NCBI GenBank assembly: GCA_024640565.1 | Contig: JAHEET010000005.1 | Coordinates: 1-64,000, forward strand | Direction: 5' to 3' | Length of the DNA: 64,000 nt | From: Flavobacteriaceae bacterium | GTDB lineage: Bacteria; Bacteroidota; Bacteroidia; Flavobacteriales; Flavobacteriaceae | Shown: piece after piece, positions 1 to 9,272 of the stretch | How positions within the stretch are numbered: the first letter of the stretch is position 1 | How the letters are laid out: every line of letters begins with the position of its first letter | Position numbers and translations under genes: made by a program | The notes under the pieces: generated by a model | Database searches by the model: none | Told to the model about the DNA's origin: nothing | What the model saw: the letters and a program-made list of their open reading frames with translations, nothing else

Positions 1-1
1 C

Positions 2-121
2 ACCTACAATGGAAAAAAATTGCCTTCGGACGATTATTGGGTGTCTATTAAATTGGTACCCTTTGATACCAACAAAAAAACAATCTTTAAGACTGGAAAC
101 TTTTCGTTGCTTAGGAAGTAA
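2..121 (+). CDS. C-terminal end of a T9SS type B sorting-domain protein (partial)
   Basis: The reading frame that starts at base 2 is open from the window edge to the TAA at 119-121 and gives about 39 residues ending KTGNFSLLRK. This matches the last part of the gliding-motility-associated C-terminal domain (T9SS type B sorting signal), including a YNGK..PS.DYW segment. It closely resembles the end of the next gene (KTGNFSLLRP), so the two are probably tandem paralogues exported by the type IX secretion system. The 5' part lies outside the window, so the cargo domain is unknown. The ATG at base 9 belongs to another frame and is not a start for this gene. Confidence 0.8.
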   Translation, partial: TYNGKKLPSDDYWVSIKLVPFDTNKKTIFKTGNFSLLRK

Positions 122-137
122 TTCGTTCTGTAAAACC

Positions 138-2849
138 ATGAAAAAATATAATTTTTTATTATTTCTAGTTTTTCATGGTTTTATGTATTCTCAAAGTCAA
201 ACCAATCATTGGAACTTTGGAAAACAAGCAGGACTCAACTTCAATAACGGAATGGTCAATGTAATGACCGATAGTGAGATGGATACGCCCGCAGGTTCGG
301 CATCTATTTCGGACAAACTCGGAAACCTCTTGTTCTACACGAATGGGCAGACTGTGTGGAATAAAAACCATACAATCATGGAAAATGGAGAAGGATTGGC
401 TGGAGAAATTATCAATACACAAACATCAATAATAATACCCAAACCTGGCACAGATGAAAAGTATTACATCTTTAGTACTCGGGTAAATGAAACTACTACT
501 TCCCCCTTATTAGCGAAAGGCGTTTATCTGGCAGAGATAGAAATATCAAGTACATATCCATTAGGAAAAGTACTAACGCGTTTTCAACCACTACGAGACG
601 CTTCAACAGAAAGGATAACCGCAGTTCACCACAAGGATGGTAAAGCAATTTGGCTGATTACTTTTGGAGAAGCAGGAGGAACTACCAATGGAGATAAAAA
701 CACATTTAGTTGCTATAAAATTGACGAAAATGGACTCAATCCTCCTTTGCATTCAGTACAAGAAGAAACCGTATCTGCGAGTGGAGCCATGAAAGCATCA
801 CCAGATGGGCAATTCATTGCAATAGCAGATCAAGGGGATCGATATGTATATCTTTATAATTTTGATAATGAAACAGGAGCCATTACAGCGAATACTAAAA
901 TATTTGCAGACACCGGGTTAGGTGCTCCAAAATCACCATACGGAATTGCCTTTTCAAGAAATTCTAAAATGCTTTATTACAGCGGATTGGTTGGAAACAC
1001 GGGATCCATAAATCAGTATTCCTTAGAAAACCTTTTTCCAGACGATCCATTATACTCGCCTAAAAAAGAGCTATTTTCAAGCTCAGGTACTCGATTCGGA
1101 AGCATTCAACTTGCAAATGATAGTAAAATTTACGTGGCGTTGTTTGAACAAGAGACAAATGGAATTTCAGCATTACAAAAGTTGGGAGTTATCAATTTTC
1201 CTGAAGAAATAGGTTTCGACACACAATACACACACAATGCTTTAGACCTTTCTAGTGGTGCATCTAACAAAGGGTTGCCCAATTTTATTCAATCATATTT
1301 TGCTTCAAGAGTCGTTACAGAAAATGAATGTGTAGGTACTTCCTTTACATTTCGAGCAACATCTTACGCAAATATTGATGCTGTTACCTGGGATTTTGGA
1401 GATGGAAATACAGGCATCGGATTAACAGCAAATCACATGTACAATTCACCGGGTGCATATACAATCAAAGCAACCCTTACCATTGGAGGAACAGCTGTTA
1501 TTTTATACAAAAGCATTACCGTCTATGCACTTCCTGATTTACTTCCAAATCAAGAATTGTCTCAATGTGACGAGGACAATGACGGAATTTCCAATTTCAA
1601 TTTATTTACGATTGGTGAAAAAATATCTGCAAATTACCAAAATGAAACATTCTTTTTTTACAAAACACAAAGTGATTTGGATTTAAACATTCCGATTAAT
1701 AATCCCACAGATTTTACAAATACCATTCCAAATCAGAAAATATTTACAAAGGTCGTCAATGAAAATAATTGTGAAAACAGTACCTTTTTCTTCTTGAAAG
1801 CACAATTTGTGCAATTGAATTCGATAAGTCCGGTATATACCTGTGAGGACTCTGACAATATTATTGGAAACGATGAGGGACGATTTAATCTTCGACCCAA
1901 AGAAACAGCAATAAAAAATGAACTCAACTTACCCGACACATCGCTCTTTAGTTTTTTTCCAACCTTTCAAGATGCGAAGTTAAAAACCAATGCATTTTCA
2001 GGAATTGTAAATTCGAGTTCTAGACGTATTTGGGTGCGTGTTGATGATCGTCTTCTTGGATGCAACGGAATTCAATCTTTTGATTTGATTGTTAATGAAG
2101 CCGTTGAAATCAATTTACAAGAAAACTATACAATTTGCTACGATATCACTAGCAATCCGCCAATAATTATTAGTGGAGAAAGCACAAACAATCGTTATGA
2201 GTGGCTAGATGCCTCAAACGCTGTTGTGTCTACAGCACAAAATTTTAGACTAACAACGCCAGGAATTTATACGCACATAGCCTACAAAACACAAAACGGT
2301 ATTACCTGCTCCACCTCCAAAGAATTTGAAGTAAGCATAAAAGAAAGTCCGACTTTTGGAGAACTCATCGTTGATACTACAACCCCAAATATTACCTTAG
2401 ATGTCGAAATTACAGGGAATAGCAATTATTGTTATTCACTAGATAATAATATTTTTTTAGGGAATGGGACTACTTATCAATTTCAAAATGTAAACCCAGG
2501 AATTGCAACCGTTTATGTAAAAGACATTGAAAATTGCGAACCTCCAATACAAAAGGATGTTTCCATAATTGGATTTCCAAAATTCTTTACCCCAAATAAT
2601 GACGGCAGCAATGATCGTTGGAGTGTTAAAGGAGCAACTCCCACTTTTTTTACAAAAATTGACATCGTTATTTTTAATCGTTATGGAACAGTGCTGCATG
2701 TAATTACCTCTGAAAATGCAGAAGGATGGGATGGGAAATACAAAGGAAAAACAGTACCCTCAGGAGAATATTGGTACACAGCAAACTTGATTGATTTCAA
2801 TGAAAAAACAATTCGTAAAACAGGAAATTTTTCTTTACTAAGACCCTAA
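138..2849 (+). CDS. Secreted PKD-domain protein with T9SS type B sorting domain
   Basis: About 903 aa from the ATG at 138, which opens a signal peptide (MKKYNFLLFLVFHGFMYSQ) 16 bp after the stop of the upstream paralogue; an upstream in-frame ATG at 9 would bury the signal. The N-terminal ~400 residues look like a beta-propeller-like region with no enzyme motif I can identify. A PKD domain follows (about residues 400-465, with the VTWDFGDG core). Then come Ig-like repeats and a C-terminal FFTPNNDGSNDRW...VIFNRYG...GWDGKYKG domain, the type B sorting signal read by the type IX secretion system. The product is expected on the cell surface or released; substrate unknown. It is probably part of a tandem family with the preceding gene. 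Confidence 0.85.
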   Translation: MKKYNFLLFLVFHGFMYSQSQTNHWNFGKQAGLNFNNGMVNVMTDSEMDTPAGSASISDKLGNLLFYTNGQTVWNKNHTIMENGEGLAGEIINTQTSIIIPKPGTDEKYYIFSTRVNETTTSPLLAKGVYLAEIEISSTYPLGKVLTRFQPLRDASTERITAVHHKDGKAIWLITFGEAGGTTNGDKNTFSCYKIDENGLNPPLHSVQEETVSASGAMKASPDGQFIAIADQGDRYVYLYNFDNETGAITANTKIFADTGLGAPKSPYGIAFSRNSKMLYYSGLVGNTGSINQYSLENLFPDDPLYSPKKELFSSSGTRFGSIQLANDSKIYVALFEQETNGISALQKLGVINFPEEIGFDTQYTHNALDLSSGASNKGLPNFIQSYFASRVVTENECVGTSFTFRATSYANIDAVTWDFGDGNTGIGLTANHMYNSPGAYTIKATLTIGGTAVILYKSITVYALPDLLPNQELSQCDEDNDGISNFNLFTIGEKISANYQNETFFFYKTQSDLDLNIPINNPTDFTNTIPNQKIFTKVVNENNCENSTFFFLKAQFVQLNSISPVYTCEDSDNIIGNDEGRFNLRPKETAIKNELNLPDTSLFSFFPTFQDAKLKTNAFSGIVNSSSRRIWVRVDDRLLGCNGIQSFDLIVNEAVEINLQENYTICYDITSNPPIIISGESTNNRYEWLDASNAVVSTAQNFRLTTPGIYTHIAYKTQNGITCSTSKEFEVSIKESPTFGELIVDTTTPNITLDVEITGNSNYCYSLDNNIFLGNGTTYQFQNVNPGIATVYVKDIENCEPPIQKDVSIIGFPKFFTPNNDGSNDRWSVKGATPTFFTKIDIVIFNRYGTVLHVITSENAEGWDGKYKGKTVPSGEYWYTANLIDFNEKTIRKTGNFSLLRP

Positions 2850-2880
2850 AATCTTTGAAAACTATCCGTATTTTTACGGT

Positions 2881-4869
2881 ATGAAATTTAAATTGGTATC
2901 AGAGTTTTCCCCAACTGGAGATCAACCGGAAGCAATAAAACAACTTACAGCAAGTATCAATGCTGGAGAAAAGTTCCAAACATTATTAGGGGTTACGGGT
3001 TCTGGAAAAACATTTTCTGTTGCCAATGTTATCAAAAACGTTAACAAACCCACTTTAGTTTTAGCACACAACAAAACACTTGCTGCGCAATTATATTCAG
3101 AATTCAAACATTTTTTTCCAGAAAATGCGGTAGAGTATTTTGTTTCGTATTACGATTATTACCAACCAGAAGCATACATCCCTGTAACGGGTACCTACAT
3201 TGAAAAAGATTTATCCATTAATGAAGATATTGAACGTTTGCGGTTGAGTACTTCTTCTTCTCTACTCTCGGGAAGACGTGATGTATTGGTAGTCGCGTCT
3301 GTTTCTTGCTTGTATGGAATTGGAAATCCAAACGAATTTAAGAAAAATGTAATTCCTGTAGCGGTAGGACAACAGATAGCCCGTACAAAATTTTTGCATC
3401 AACTAGTAACTAGCCTCTATTCTCGAACTGAAGTTGAAATAAAAAGCGGTACTTTTAAAGTAAAAGGTGATGTTGTAACGATCTATCCTTCTTATGGTGA
3501 TCACGGATTTCGAATTCACTTTTTTGGAGATGAAATTGAAGAAATTGAAGCCTTCGACATAGAAAACAATACAGTACTAGAAACTTACGAAGAACTCACT
3601 ATTTATCCAGCCAATTTATTCGTAACCTCTCCTGATGTATTGCAAAATGCCATTCACCAGATACAGGAAGATATGGTAAAACAGGTCGCTTATTTCAAGG
3701 AAATCGGAAAACATCTAGAAGCAAAACGGCTGAAAGAGCGCACTGAATTTGACTTAGAGATGATTCGGGAATTGGGATACTGTTCTGGCATCGAAAACTA
3801 TTCTCGTTATTTAGACGGACGTGAACCCGGTACTCGACCGTTCTGTCTATTGGATTATTTTCCTGAAGATTACTTGATGGTGGTTGATGAGAGTCACGTA
3901 ACCATTCCGCAAACACACGCAATGTATGGAGGCGATCGAAGTCGGAAAGAAAATTTGGTTGAATACGGATTTCGTTTGGCAGCTGCCATGGACAATCGTC
4001 CATTAAAATTTGAAGAGTTTGAAGCCATACAGAATCAGACCATCTTTGTCAGCGCTACCCCTGCGGACTATGAATTACAAAAAACGGAAGGTGTATTTGT
4101 AGAACAGGTGATAAGACCCACTGGATTGTTAGATCCTACTATAGAGATAAGACCCAGTTTGAATCAAATTGATGATTTGATTGAAGAAATTCAAATTCGA
4201 GTAGTAAAAGACGAACGTACGTTGGTTACTACGCTCACCAAAAGAATGGCAGAAGAACTCACAAAATATTTAGCAAGGGTAGACATTCGATGTCGCTATA
4301 TTCATTCTGATGTAGACACCCTTGAGCGGGTAGAAATCATGCAAGACCTCCGAAAAGGATTGTTTGATGTATTAATTGGTGTTAATTTATTAAGAGAGGG
4401 ATTGGACTTACCGGAAGTTTCTTTAGTAGCTATTTTAGATGCAGATAAGGAAGGGTTTCTAAGAAGTCATCGTTCCTTGACTCAAACAATTGGTAGAGCT
4501 GCACGAAACGTGAATGGTATTGCCATTTTATATGCAGATAAAATTACCAATAGCATGCAGAAAACCATTGATGAAACCGATCGTAGAAGAGAAAAACAAA
4601 TTGCCTACAATACGAAAAACAACATTAAACCTACTCAAATTAATAAAAAGATTGAGGACACCTTAACCAAATCTGATGTTTCTAGTTATCATTATGACAA
4701 CGCAAAACAAAAAGCTGCCGAACAGGATTTACAATACTTACCCAAAAAGGAAATTGAAAAACGGATTCGAGAGAAACGAAAGCTTATGGAGACCGCTGCA
4801 AAGTCTTTAGATTTTATTGTTGCAGCTCAATTACGCGATGAAATTGCTGTTTTAAAGAAGGAGTTATAA
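2881..4869 (+). CDS. uvrB: Excinuclease ABC subunit UvrB
   Basis: 662 aa, normal length for UvrB, the damage-verifying helicase-like subunit of nucleotide excision repair that hands damage from UvrA to UvrC. Visible motifs are Walker A GVTGSGKT (residues 37-44), the YYDYYQPEAYIP beta-hairpin used to clamp DNA, the DESH Walker B box, the helicase C-terminal motifs (LLREGLDLPEVSLVAILDADKEG, QTIGRAARN) and a C-terminal UVR domain (about 625-660) for UvrC binding. Starts 31 bp after the preceding T9SS gene; a short CCGTA/TACGG inverted repeat lies directly before the ATG and a near-consensus AATCTTTG box at 2850-2857 may be its promoter. uvrA and uvrC are not nearby. The window also carries photolyase genes, but about 45 kb away. 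Confidence 0.97.
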   Translation: MKFKLVSEFSPTGDQPEAIKQLTASINAGEKFQTLLGVTGSGKTFSVANVIKNVNKPTLVLAHNKTLAAQLYSEFKHFFPENAVEYFVSYYDYYQPEAYIPVTGTYIEKDLSINEDIERLRLSTSSSLLSGRRDVLVVASVSCLYGIGNPNEFKKNVIPVAVGQQIARTKFLHQLVTSLYSRTEVEIKSGTFKVKGDVVTIYPSYGDHGFRIHFFGDEIEEIEAFDIENNTVLETYEELTIYPANLFVTSPDVLQNAIHQIQEDMVKQVAYFKEIGKHLEAKRLKERTEFDLEMIRELGYCSGIENYSRYLDGREPGTRPFCLLDYFPEDYLMVVDESHVTIPQTHAMYGGDRSRKENLVEYGFRLAAAMDNRPLKFEEFEAIQNQTIFVSATPADYELQKTEGVFVEQVIRPTGLLDPTIEIRPSLNQIDDLIEEIQIRVVKDERTLVTTLTKRMAEELTKYLARVDIRCRYIHSDVDTLERVEIMQDLRKGLFDVLIGVNLLREGLDLPEVSLVAILDADKEGFLRSHRSLTQTIGRAARNVNGIAILYADKITNSMQKTIDETDRRREKQIAYNTKNNIKPTQINKKIEDTLTKSDVSSYHYDNAKQKAAEQDLQYLPKKEIEKRIREKRKLMETAAKSLDFIVAAQLRDEIAVLKKEL

Positions 4870-5100
4870 AATTTCTCCTGCTCATTGCAGCGATTACGCT
4901 TCTCTCACACATTCCTATCACCACTAAAAAGATGAATGTTGCATAATATTTTAACAAAAACATTCAAAAAACTATTTTAAATTAAGATATTTACCGCAAA
5001 ACAGATTTATACTTCATCTGACACTTTTTGATATGCTGTTATATTTTTTTTTTAAAACAGTGCTATTGAGAAAGTTGAAAAATGTAAAAATAAACAAAAC

Positions 5101-6549
5101 ATGCTTTTTAATTCCATTGATTTCGCAGTATTCTTACCCATAGTATTTTTACTTTATTGGTTGCTAGCAAATAAAAATCTCAGACTACAAAATGCGCTTA
5201 TAGTTTTAGCTAGTTATGTATTTTATGGTTGGTGGGATTGGCGTTTTTTATCTTTAATTCTCTTCAGTACACTCGTCGATTTTACGATTGGGCGAAAACT
5301 AAAAAATGAGGAAAATAAGACCAAAAGAAAAATTTTACTATGGACAAGTATATTTGTAAACATAGGTTTTCTTGGTTTCTTTAAGTATGCTAATTTCTTC
5401 TTGGACAATTTTAAAAGTGCCTTTTCATTTTTTGGCTCAGCAATAACAACAAATTCACTTTCTATTATATTGCCTGTCGGAATTAGCTTTTATACGTTTC
5501 AAACATTAAGTTATACCATCGATGTTTACAAACGAAAACTAGCACCTACGAATGACTTTATTGTCTTTTCGGCATTTGTAAGTTTCTTTCCTCAATTGGT
5601 GGCTGGTCCAATAGAAAGAGCTACAAACCTTTTACCTCAATTTTATAAAAAACGAATTTTCGAGGGATCAAAAGCGGTAGATGGTATGCGACAAATACTC
5701 TGGGGTTTATTTAAAAAAATGGTGATTGCGGACAGTTGTGCAGAGCTTGCGAACCATATTTTTAATAATTCGGCAGAGATGAATGGGAGTTCGCTGGTTT
5801 TAGGCGCCATATTTTTTACATTTCAAATATATGGAGACTTCTCAGGGTACTCAGATATTGCCATTGGAACTTCGCGCCTTTTCGGTTTTAATTTGATGCA
5901 AAACTTCAAATTTCCCTATTTTTCAAGAGACATTGCAGCGTTTTGGAGACGTTGGCACATATCGCTATCAACTTGGTTTAGAGACTACCTTTACATTCCA
6001 TTGGGCGGGAGTCGGGGTGGCACATGGATGAAAGTTAGAAATACTTTTGCAATCTTCATTGTAAGCGGTTTTTGGCACGGTGCTAATTGGACATTTATTG
6101 TTTGGGGAATACTACATACTATTTACTTTTTACCGCTATTACTCACCAATAAAAATAGAAAAAATTTAGAAATAGTTGCACAGGGAAACACCCTCCCTAC
6201 TGCGAAAGAGTTCCTACAAATACTCTTTACTTTTTCGCTTACTGTTTTTGCTTGGATTATTTTTAGAGCCAAAGATATGACGCATGCCTTCAGTTATATT
6301 TCGGGGATTTTCTCCTCATCACTTTTTGAAATTCCTCAGCTCTCAGATCCCAAAGGAGCCATGATAACGATGCTACTTATTTTTGTTTTCATTTGTATAG
6401 AATGGCTAGGAAGGGAGAGCCAATATGCGCTTGAACATTTGGGGCTAAGATGGAAGCGTCCTCTGAGACATGCCATGTATTATACAATTATAATTGCATT
6501 AATTTGGTTCAGCGGAAAAGAACAACAATTTATTTATTTTCAATTTTAA
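5101..6549 (+). CDS. MBOAT-family membrane O-acyltransferase (AlgI/DltB-like)
   Basis: 482 aa, about 10-12 hydrophobic segments. Carries the MBOAT signature: PQLVAGPIER (about 164-173), FWRRWHISLSTWFRDYLYIPLGG (281-303) and the invariant membrane His in SGFWHGANW (His326). Family members move acyl groups from a cytoplasmic donor across the membrane onto extracytoplasmic polysaccharide or other acceptors. It is followed after 3 bp by an SGNH-like protein, the usual partner (as in AlgI-AlgJ/AlgX or DltB-DltD pairs). No alginate, teichoic acid or exopolysaccharide genes are adjacent, so the acceptor is unknown. The 231 bp upstream show no strong consensus promoter. Confidence 0.9.
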   Translation: MLFNSIDFAVFLPIVFLLYWLLANKNLRLQNALIVLASYVFYGWWDWRFLSLILFSTLVDFTIGRKLKNEENKTKRKILLWTSIFVNIGFLGFFKYANFFLDNFKSAFSFFGSAITTNSLSIILPVGISFYTFQTLSYTIDVYKRKLAPTNDFIVFSAFVSFFPQLVAGPIERATNLLPQFYKKRIFEGSKAVDGMRQILWGLFKKMVIADSCAELANHIFNNSAEMNGSSLVLGAIFFTFQIYGDFSGYSDIAIGTSRLFGFNLMQNFKFPYFSRDIAAFWRRWHISLSTWFRDYLYIPLGGSRGGTWMKVRNTFAIFIVSGFWHGANWTFIVWGILHTIYFLPLLLTNKNRKNLEIVAQGNTLPTAKEFLQILFTFSLTVFAWIIFRAKDMTHAFSYISGIFSSSLFEIPQLSDPKGAMITMLLIFVFICIEWLGRESQYALEHLGLRWKRPLRHAMYYTIIIALIWFSGKEQQFIYFQF

Positions 6550-6552
6550 ATT

Positions 6553-7443
6553 ATGAGAATATTCGCCTTTAACATCCTAAAATTCAGCGTCCCAGGTTTG
6601 ATATTCATTTTGATTTCTTTTACCCTCTATCTGAATACAAAAACAAATATTGAAACGAAACTAACGTCATTTTCGAAGCATTCTGTCCTATTAATGGGAG
6701 ATTCTCAGATACAACGACTTCATGGAGATGCTATTTCTTCGGGAGCTAAAAACTTAGCAAGTTCTGGTGAACATTATTACTTTACCTATCAAAAATTACA
6801 AACCTTAGTCCAAAACAAAAATCATAGCATCGATACCTTAATGCTAGGGGTGTCCATTCACAATTTTGCGCCGGTATACAATAGACTTTTCAGTCTTGAC
6901 TTTTCAGAAGGAGAAAAAAGTCTAAAAAAATATCTTTACTTCATTCGAATGTTTGACAATTCAGGGTTCTTAACCACCTTTGACAAGATCCTAAAACCAG
7001 CAATTTTGGGAGTTTATGCAACGCAAGATTTTGGAGGATTTTATGAATCTACAAATTCAAATCCCAAGGAAGCAATTATCAATAAAACGTTTAATATGCA
7101 TTTCTCTATCCAACAAAATGAAGCAAAATTTAGTAATTCTCAGAGAACATATTTGTATGAAATAGAGCGCCTATGCACCGACAATAACATTACCTTAATC
7201 CTAGTATCCACGCCATATCATTCTGGATACAAAGAGAAAATTGACCAGGGCTATTATGATTTTTTTTCAGAATCGCTAAAAAGATTAAAGCACCGCCGCC
7301 ATTTGAACTTTATAGAAGATGACATAGCCGATCGTTTTATGTCCGATGCGAATCACCTAAACAAACTTGGTGCAAAAAAATATTCTAAGATTATTGGTGA
7401 AAGACTAAAAGCAGCAGCATTCGCTGGTACACAAGGGAATTAA
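6553..7443 (+). CDS. SGNH-like membrane-anchored acyltransferase partner of the MBOAT protein
   Basis: 296 aa with one N-terminal membrane anchor (about residues 8-27) and the rest outside the inner membrane. The block LLMGDSQIQR (GDS at 49-51, Ser51) and a late DANHLNKLG block (Asp265, His268) are the Ser and Asp-His of the SGNH hydrolase/acyltransferase fold, as in AlgJ, AlgX and DltD-type proteins. With the MBOAT gene 3 bp upstream it probably forms a two-gene unit in which the MBOAT protein presents the acyl group and this protein transfers it. Overall similarity to named families looks low, so the specific function stays open. Transcription ends at the hairpin at 7495-7524. Confidence 0.75.
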   Translation: MRIFAFNILKFSVPGLIFILISFTLYLNTKTNIETKLTSFSKHSVLLMGDSQIQRLHGDAISSGAKNLASSGEHYYFTYQKLQTLVQNKNHSIDTLMLGVSIHNFAPVYNRLFSLDFSEGEKSLKKYLYFIRMFDNSGFLTTFDKILKPAILGVYATQDFGGFYESTNSNPKEAIINKTFNMHFSIQQNEAKFSNSQRTYLYEIERLCTDNNITLILVSTPYHSGYKEKIDQGYYDFFSESLKRLKHRRHLNFIEDDIADRFMSDANHLNKLGAKKYSKIIGERLKAAAFAGTQGN

Positions 7444-7494
7444 AAAATAATTATTTCGAATATTTTAAAACAAATCGCTCAAGTTATTTCAATA

Positions 7495-7524
7495 AAAAAT
7501 GCCTCATTTTCATGAGGCATTTTT
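7495..7524. terminator. Bidirectional intrinsic terminator
   Basis: Perfect 13-bp inverted repeat (AAAAATGCCTCAT / ATGAGGCATTTTT) with a 4-nt loop, A-run on one side and T-run on the other, between the convergent SGNH gene and sucC. Confidence 0.85.
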
Positions 7525-7546
7525 AATCGTATTTTTAATAAGAAAC

Positions 7547-8743
7547 CTAGGCTTCTAAAACTTCTTGAACTTTGTCAGCGGCTTCTTGAAATTCGGTTGC
7601 AGAAATAATTTCCATTCCAGAATTATCAATTAAAAGCTTTGCTTCTTTTGCATTTGTACCTTGTAGACGACAAATGATAGGTACAGTAATTTTATCTCCC
7701 ATATTTTTATAGGCATCTACAACTCCTTGTGCTACTCTATCACAACGAACAATTCCTCCAAAAATATTCACTAAAATTGCTTTCACATTTGGATCTTTTA
7801 GAATGATTCCAAAGGCCGTTTCAACTCTCTGTGCATCTGCAGTTCCTCCAACATCTAAAAAGTTTGCGGGCTCACCACCAGACTCTTTAATTAAATCCAT
7901 CGTTCCCATTGCCAAACCTGCTCCGTTGACCATACATCCAACATTTCCGTCCAAATCTACATAATTCAAGCCTGCAGCTTTCGCTTCCACTTCTATTGGG
8001 TTTTCTTCTCGTAAATCACGCATCGCTGCATAATCTTTATGACGATACAATGCGTTTTCATCCAAAGTTACCTTTGCATCTACGGCCATTATTTTACTAT
8101 CTGAAGTTTTCAATACTGGATTGATTTCAAACATAGCAGAATCGGATTTAATGTAGGCCGTGTATAAAGCAGATACAAATTTTGTCATCTCTTTAAAGGC
8201 TACTCCCGACAAACCAAGGTTAAAAGCTACTTTCCTCGCTTGAAAAGGCATTAATCCTAACAAAGGATCAACTTCCTCAGTAAAAATTAAATGTGGTGTT
8301 TCTTCAGCTACCGTTTCGATATCCATTCCACCTTCAGTAGAATACATTATCATATTTTTCCCAGTGGCTCTATTTAAAAGTACTGAAATATAAAATTCAT
8401 CTGTTTCTGATTCTCCAGGATAATAAACATCTTCACAAATTAAAACTTGATTTACCAATTTTCCTTCTGCAGACGTTTGGGGCGTGATTAACATCATTCC
8501 CAAAATGTCATCCGAAATACTTCTTACTTCGTCTAAGTTTTTAGCCAACTTCACTCCTCCCCCTTTACCACGTCCACCTGCGTGAACTTGCGCTTTTACA
8601 ACATGCCATCCAGTTCCAGTTTCCTCTGTCAATTTTTTGGCTGCTTCTACTGCCTCTGTTGGGGTACTTGCTACAATTCCTCTTTGAATTCTAACTCCAA
8701 AACTATTTAATATTTGTTTTCCTTGATATTCGTGTAAATTCAT
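7547..8743 (-). CDS. sucC: Succinyl-CoA ligase (ADP-forming) subunit beta
   Basis: 398 aa, standard length. SucC provides the ATP-grasp half of succinyl-CoA synthetase in the TCA cycle. The N-terminus MNLHEYQGKQILNSFGV, the nucleotide-binding loop HAGGRGKGGGVK (about 54-65) and the C-terminal CoA-ligase region with FLDVGGTAD and VNIFGGIVRCD are all present. It stands alone; the usual partner sucD is not next to it, which is common in flavobacteria. A TATTTTTG box on the minus strand (8768-8775) lies about 25 bp upstream of the ATG. Confidence 0.97.
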   Translation of the reverse strand: MNLHEYQGKQILNSFGVRIQRGIVASTPTEAVEAAKKLTEETGTGWHVVKAQVHAGGRGKGGGVKLAKNLDEVRSISDDILGMMLITPQTSAEGKLVNQVLICEDVYYPGESETDEFYISVLLNRATGKNMIMYSTEGGMDIETVAEETPHLIFTEEVDPLLGLMPFQARKVAFNLGLSGVAFKEMTKFVSALYTAYIKSDSAMFEINPVLKTSDSKIMAVDAKVTLDENALYRHKDYAAMRDLREENPIEVEAKAAGLNYVDLDGNVGCMVNGAGLAMGTMDLIKESGGEPANFLDVGGTADAQRVETAFGIILKDPNVKAILVNIFGGIVRCDRVAQGVVDAYKNMGDKITVPIICRLQGTNAKEAKLLIDNSGMEIISATEFQEAADKVQEVLEA

Positions 8744-8767
8744 GCTGTGTAATGTTTATAACGCCGA

Positions 8768-8775
8768 CAAAAATA
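8768..8775 (-). promoter_or_regulatory. Putative -7 box of sucC
   Basis: Minus strand TATTTTTG matches the Bacteroidota -7 consensus TAnnTTTG, 25 bp before the sucC start. I find no good -33 TTG at 19-21 bp, so confidence is limited. Confidence 0.35.
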
Positions 8776-8980
8776 CACATTCAGAAGTAAATTGCTGCTA
8801 AGTTTTCATAAAAAATGTGCAAACAATTCGTTTTTTTCTTAGAAAACTTTTAAGAATTTTTTAACACGTCTTCCTGTAACTCAAACAATTTTATGAAGTC
8901 TTACAAATTATTAACATATGTCTAACTAAAAAGGTGTTAATCAGAGACACTTTAAATTGATCATTTCATAAATCGGAAAA

Positions 8981-9133
8981 ATGTTAAAGAAAAAATTTCT
9001 GTTCTTGCTAGGAATAGGTTTTATCGGTATTTTAAATGCGCAACAACTAAAAAAAGAAAGAAAAAAAGCTACGACAACAAGAGTTTCTAGAGCGCCTACA
9101 ATTGATGGTATCTTGCAGACCCAGCGTCGTTGA
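8981..9133 (+). pseudogene. 5' remnant of a DUF5916-like secreted protein gene
   Basis: A 50-codon frame: a clean signal peptide (MLKKKFLFLLGIGFIGILNAQ), a basic stretch, then TRVSRAPTIDGIL followed by QTQRR and a stop. The RAPxIDGxL segment is how the CBM9-like domain of large DUF5916 outer-membrane-associated proteins begins, normally followed by DxxW and some 700 more residues. Here the frame stops at once and a terminator hairpin follows 16 bp later. I read it as a deletion remnant that keeps the start and probably the native terminator. It could instead be a real short secreted peptide; that is less likely. Confidence 0.6.
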
Positions 9134-9149
9134 TGCATTGTTTGTTTTG

Positions 9150-9176
9150 AAAGATCACCTTTAATGGGTGATCTTT
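9150..9176 (+). terminator. Intrinsic terminator after the DUF5916-like remnant
   Basis: AAAGATCACC / GGTGATCTTT, a 10-bp perfect stem with a 7-nt loop followed by a T-run. Confidence 0.8.
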
Positions 9177-9272
9177 TTTATTGGTAAAAAGTAGGTTACA
9201 AATCCAAACAATATTTTACTGTTTAATCAATTTAATATCAATACTTTTACACGCAATTTGAAAACAGCAAAC

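Noticed and set aside
4870..5100. 231-bp AT-rich gap after uvrB as a possible regulatory region
   Set aside because: No consensus TTG/TAnnTTTG pair at proper spacing and no hairpin; a near box TATATTTT at 5040 is too weak to list.
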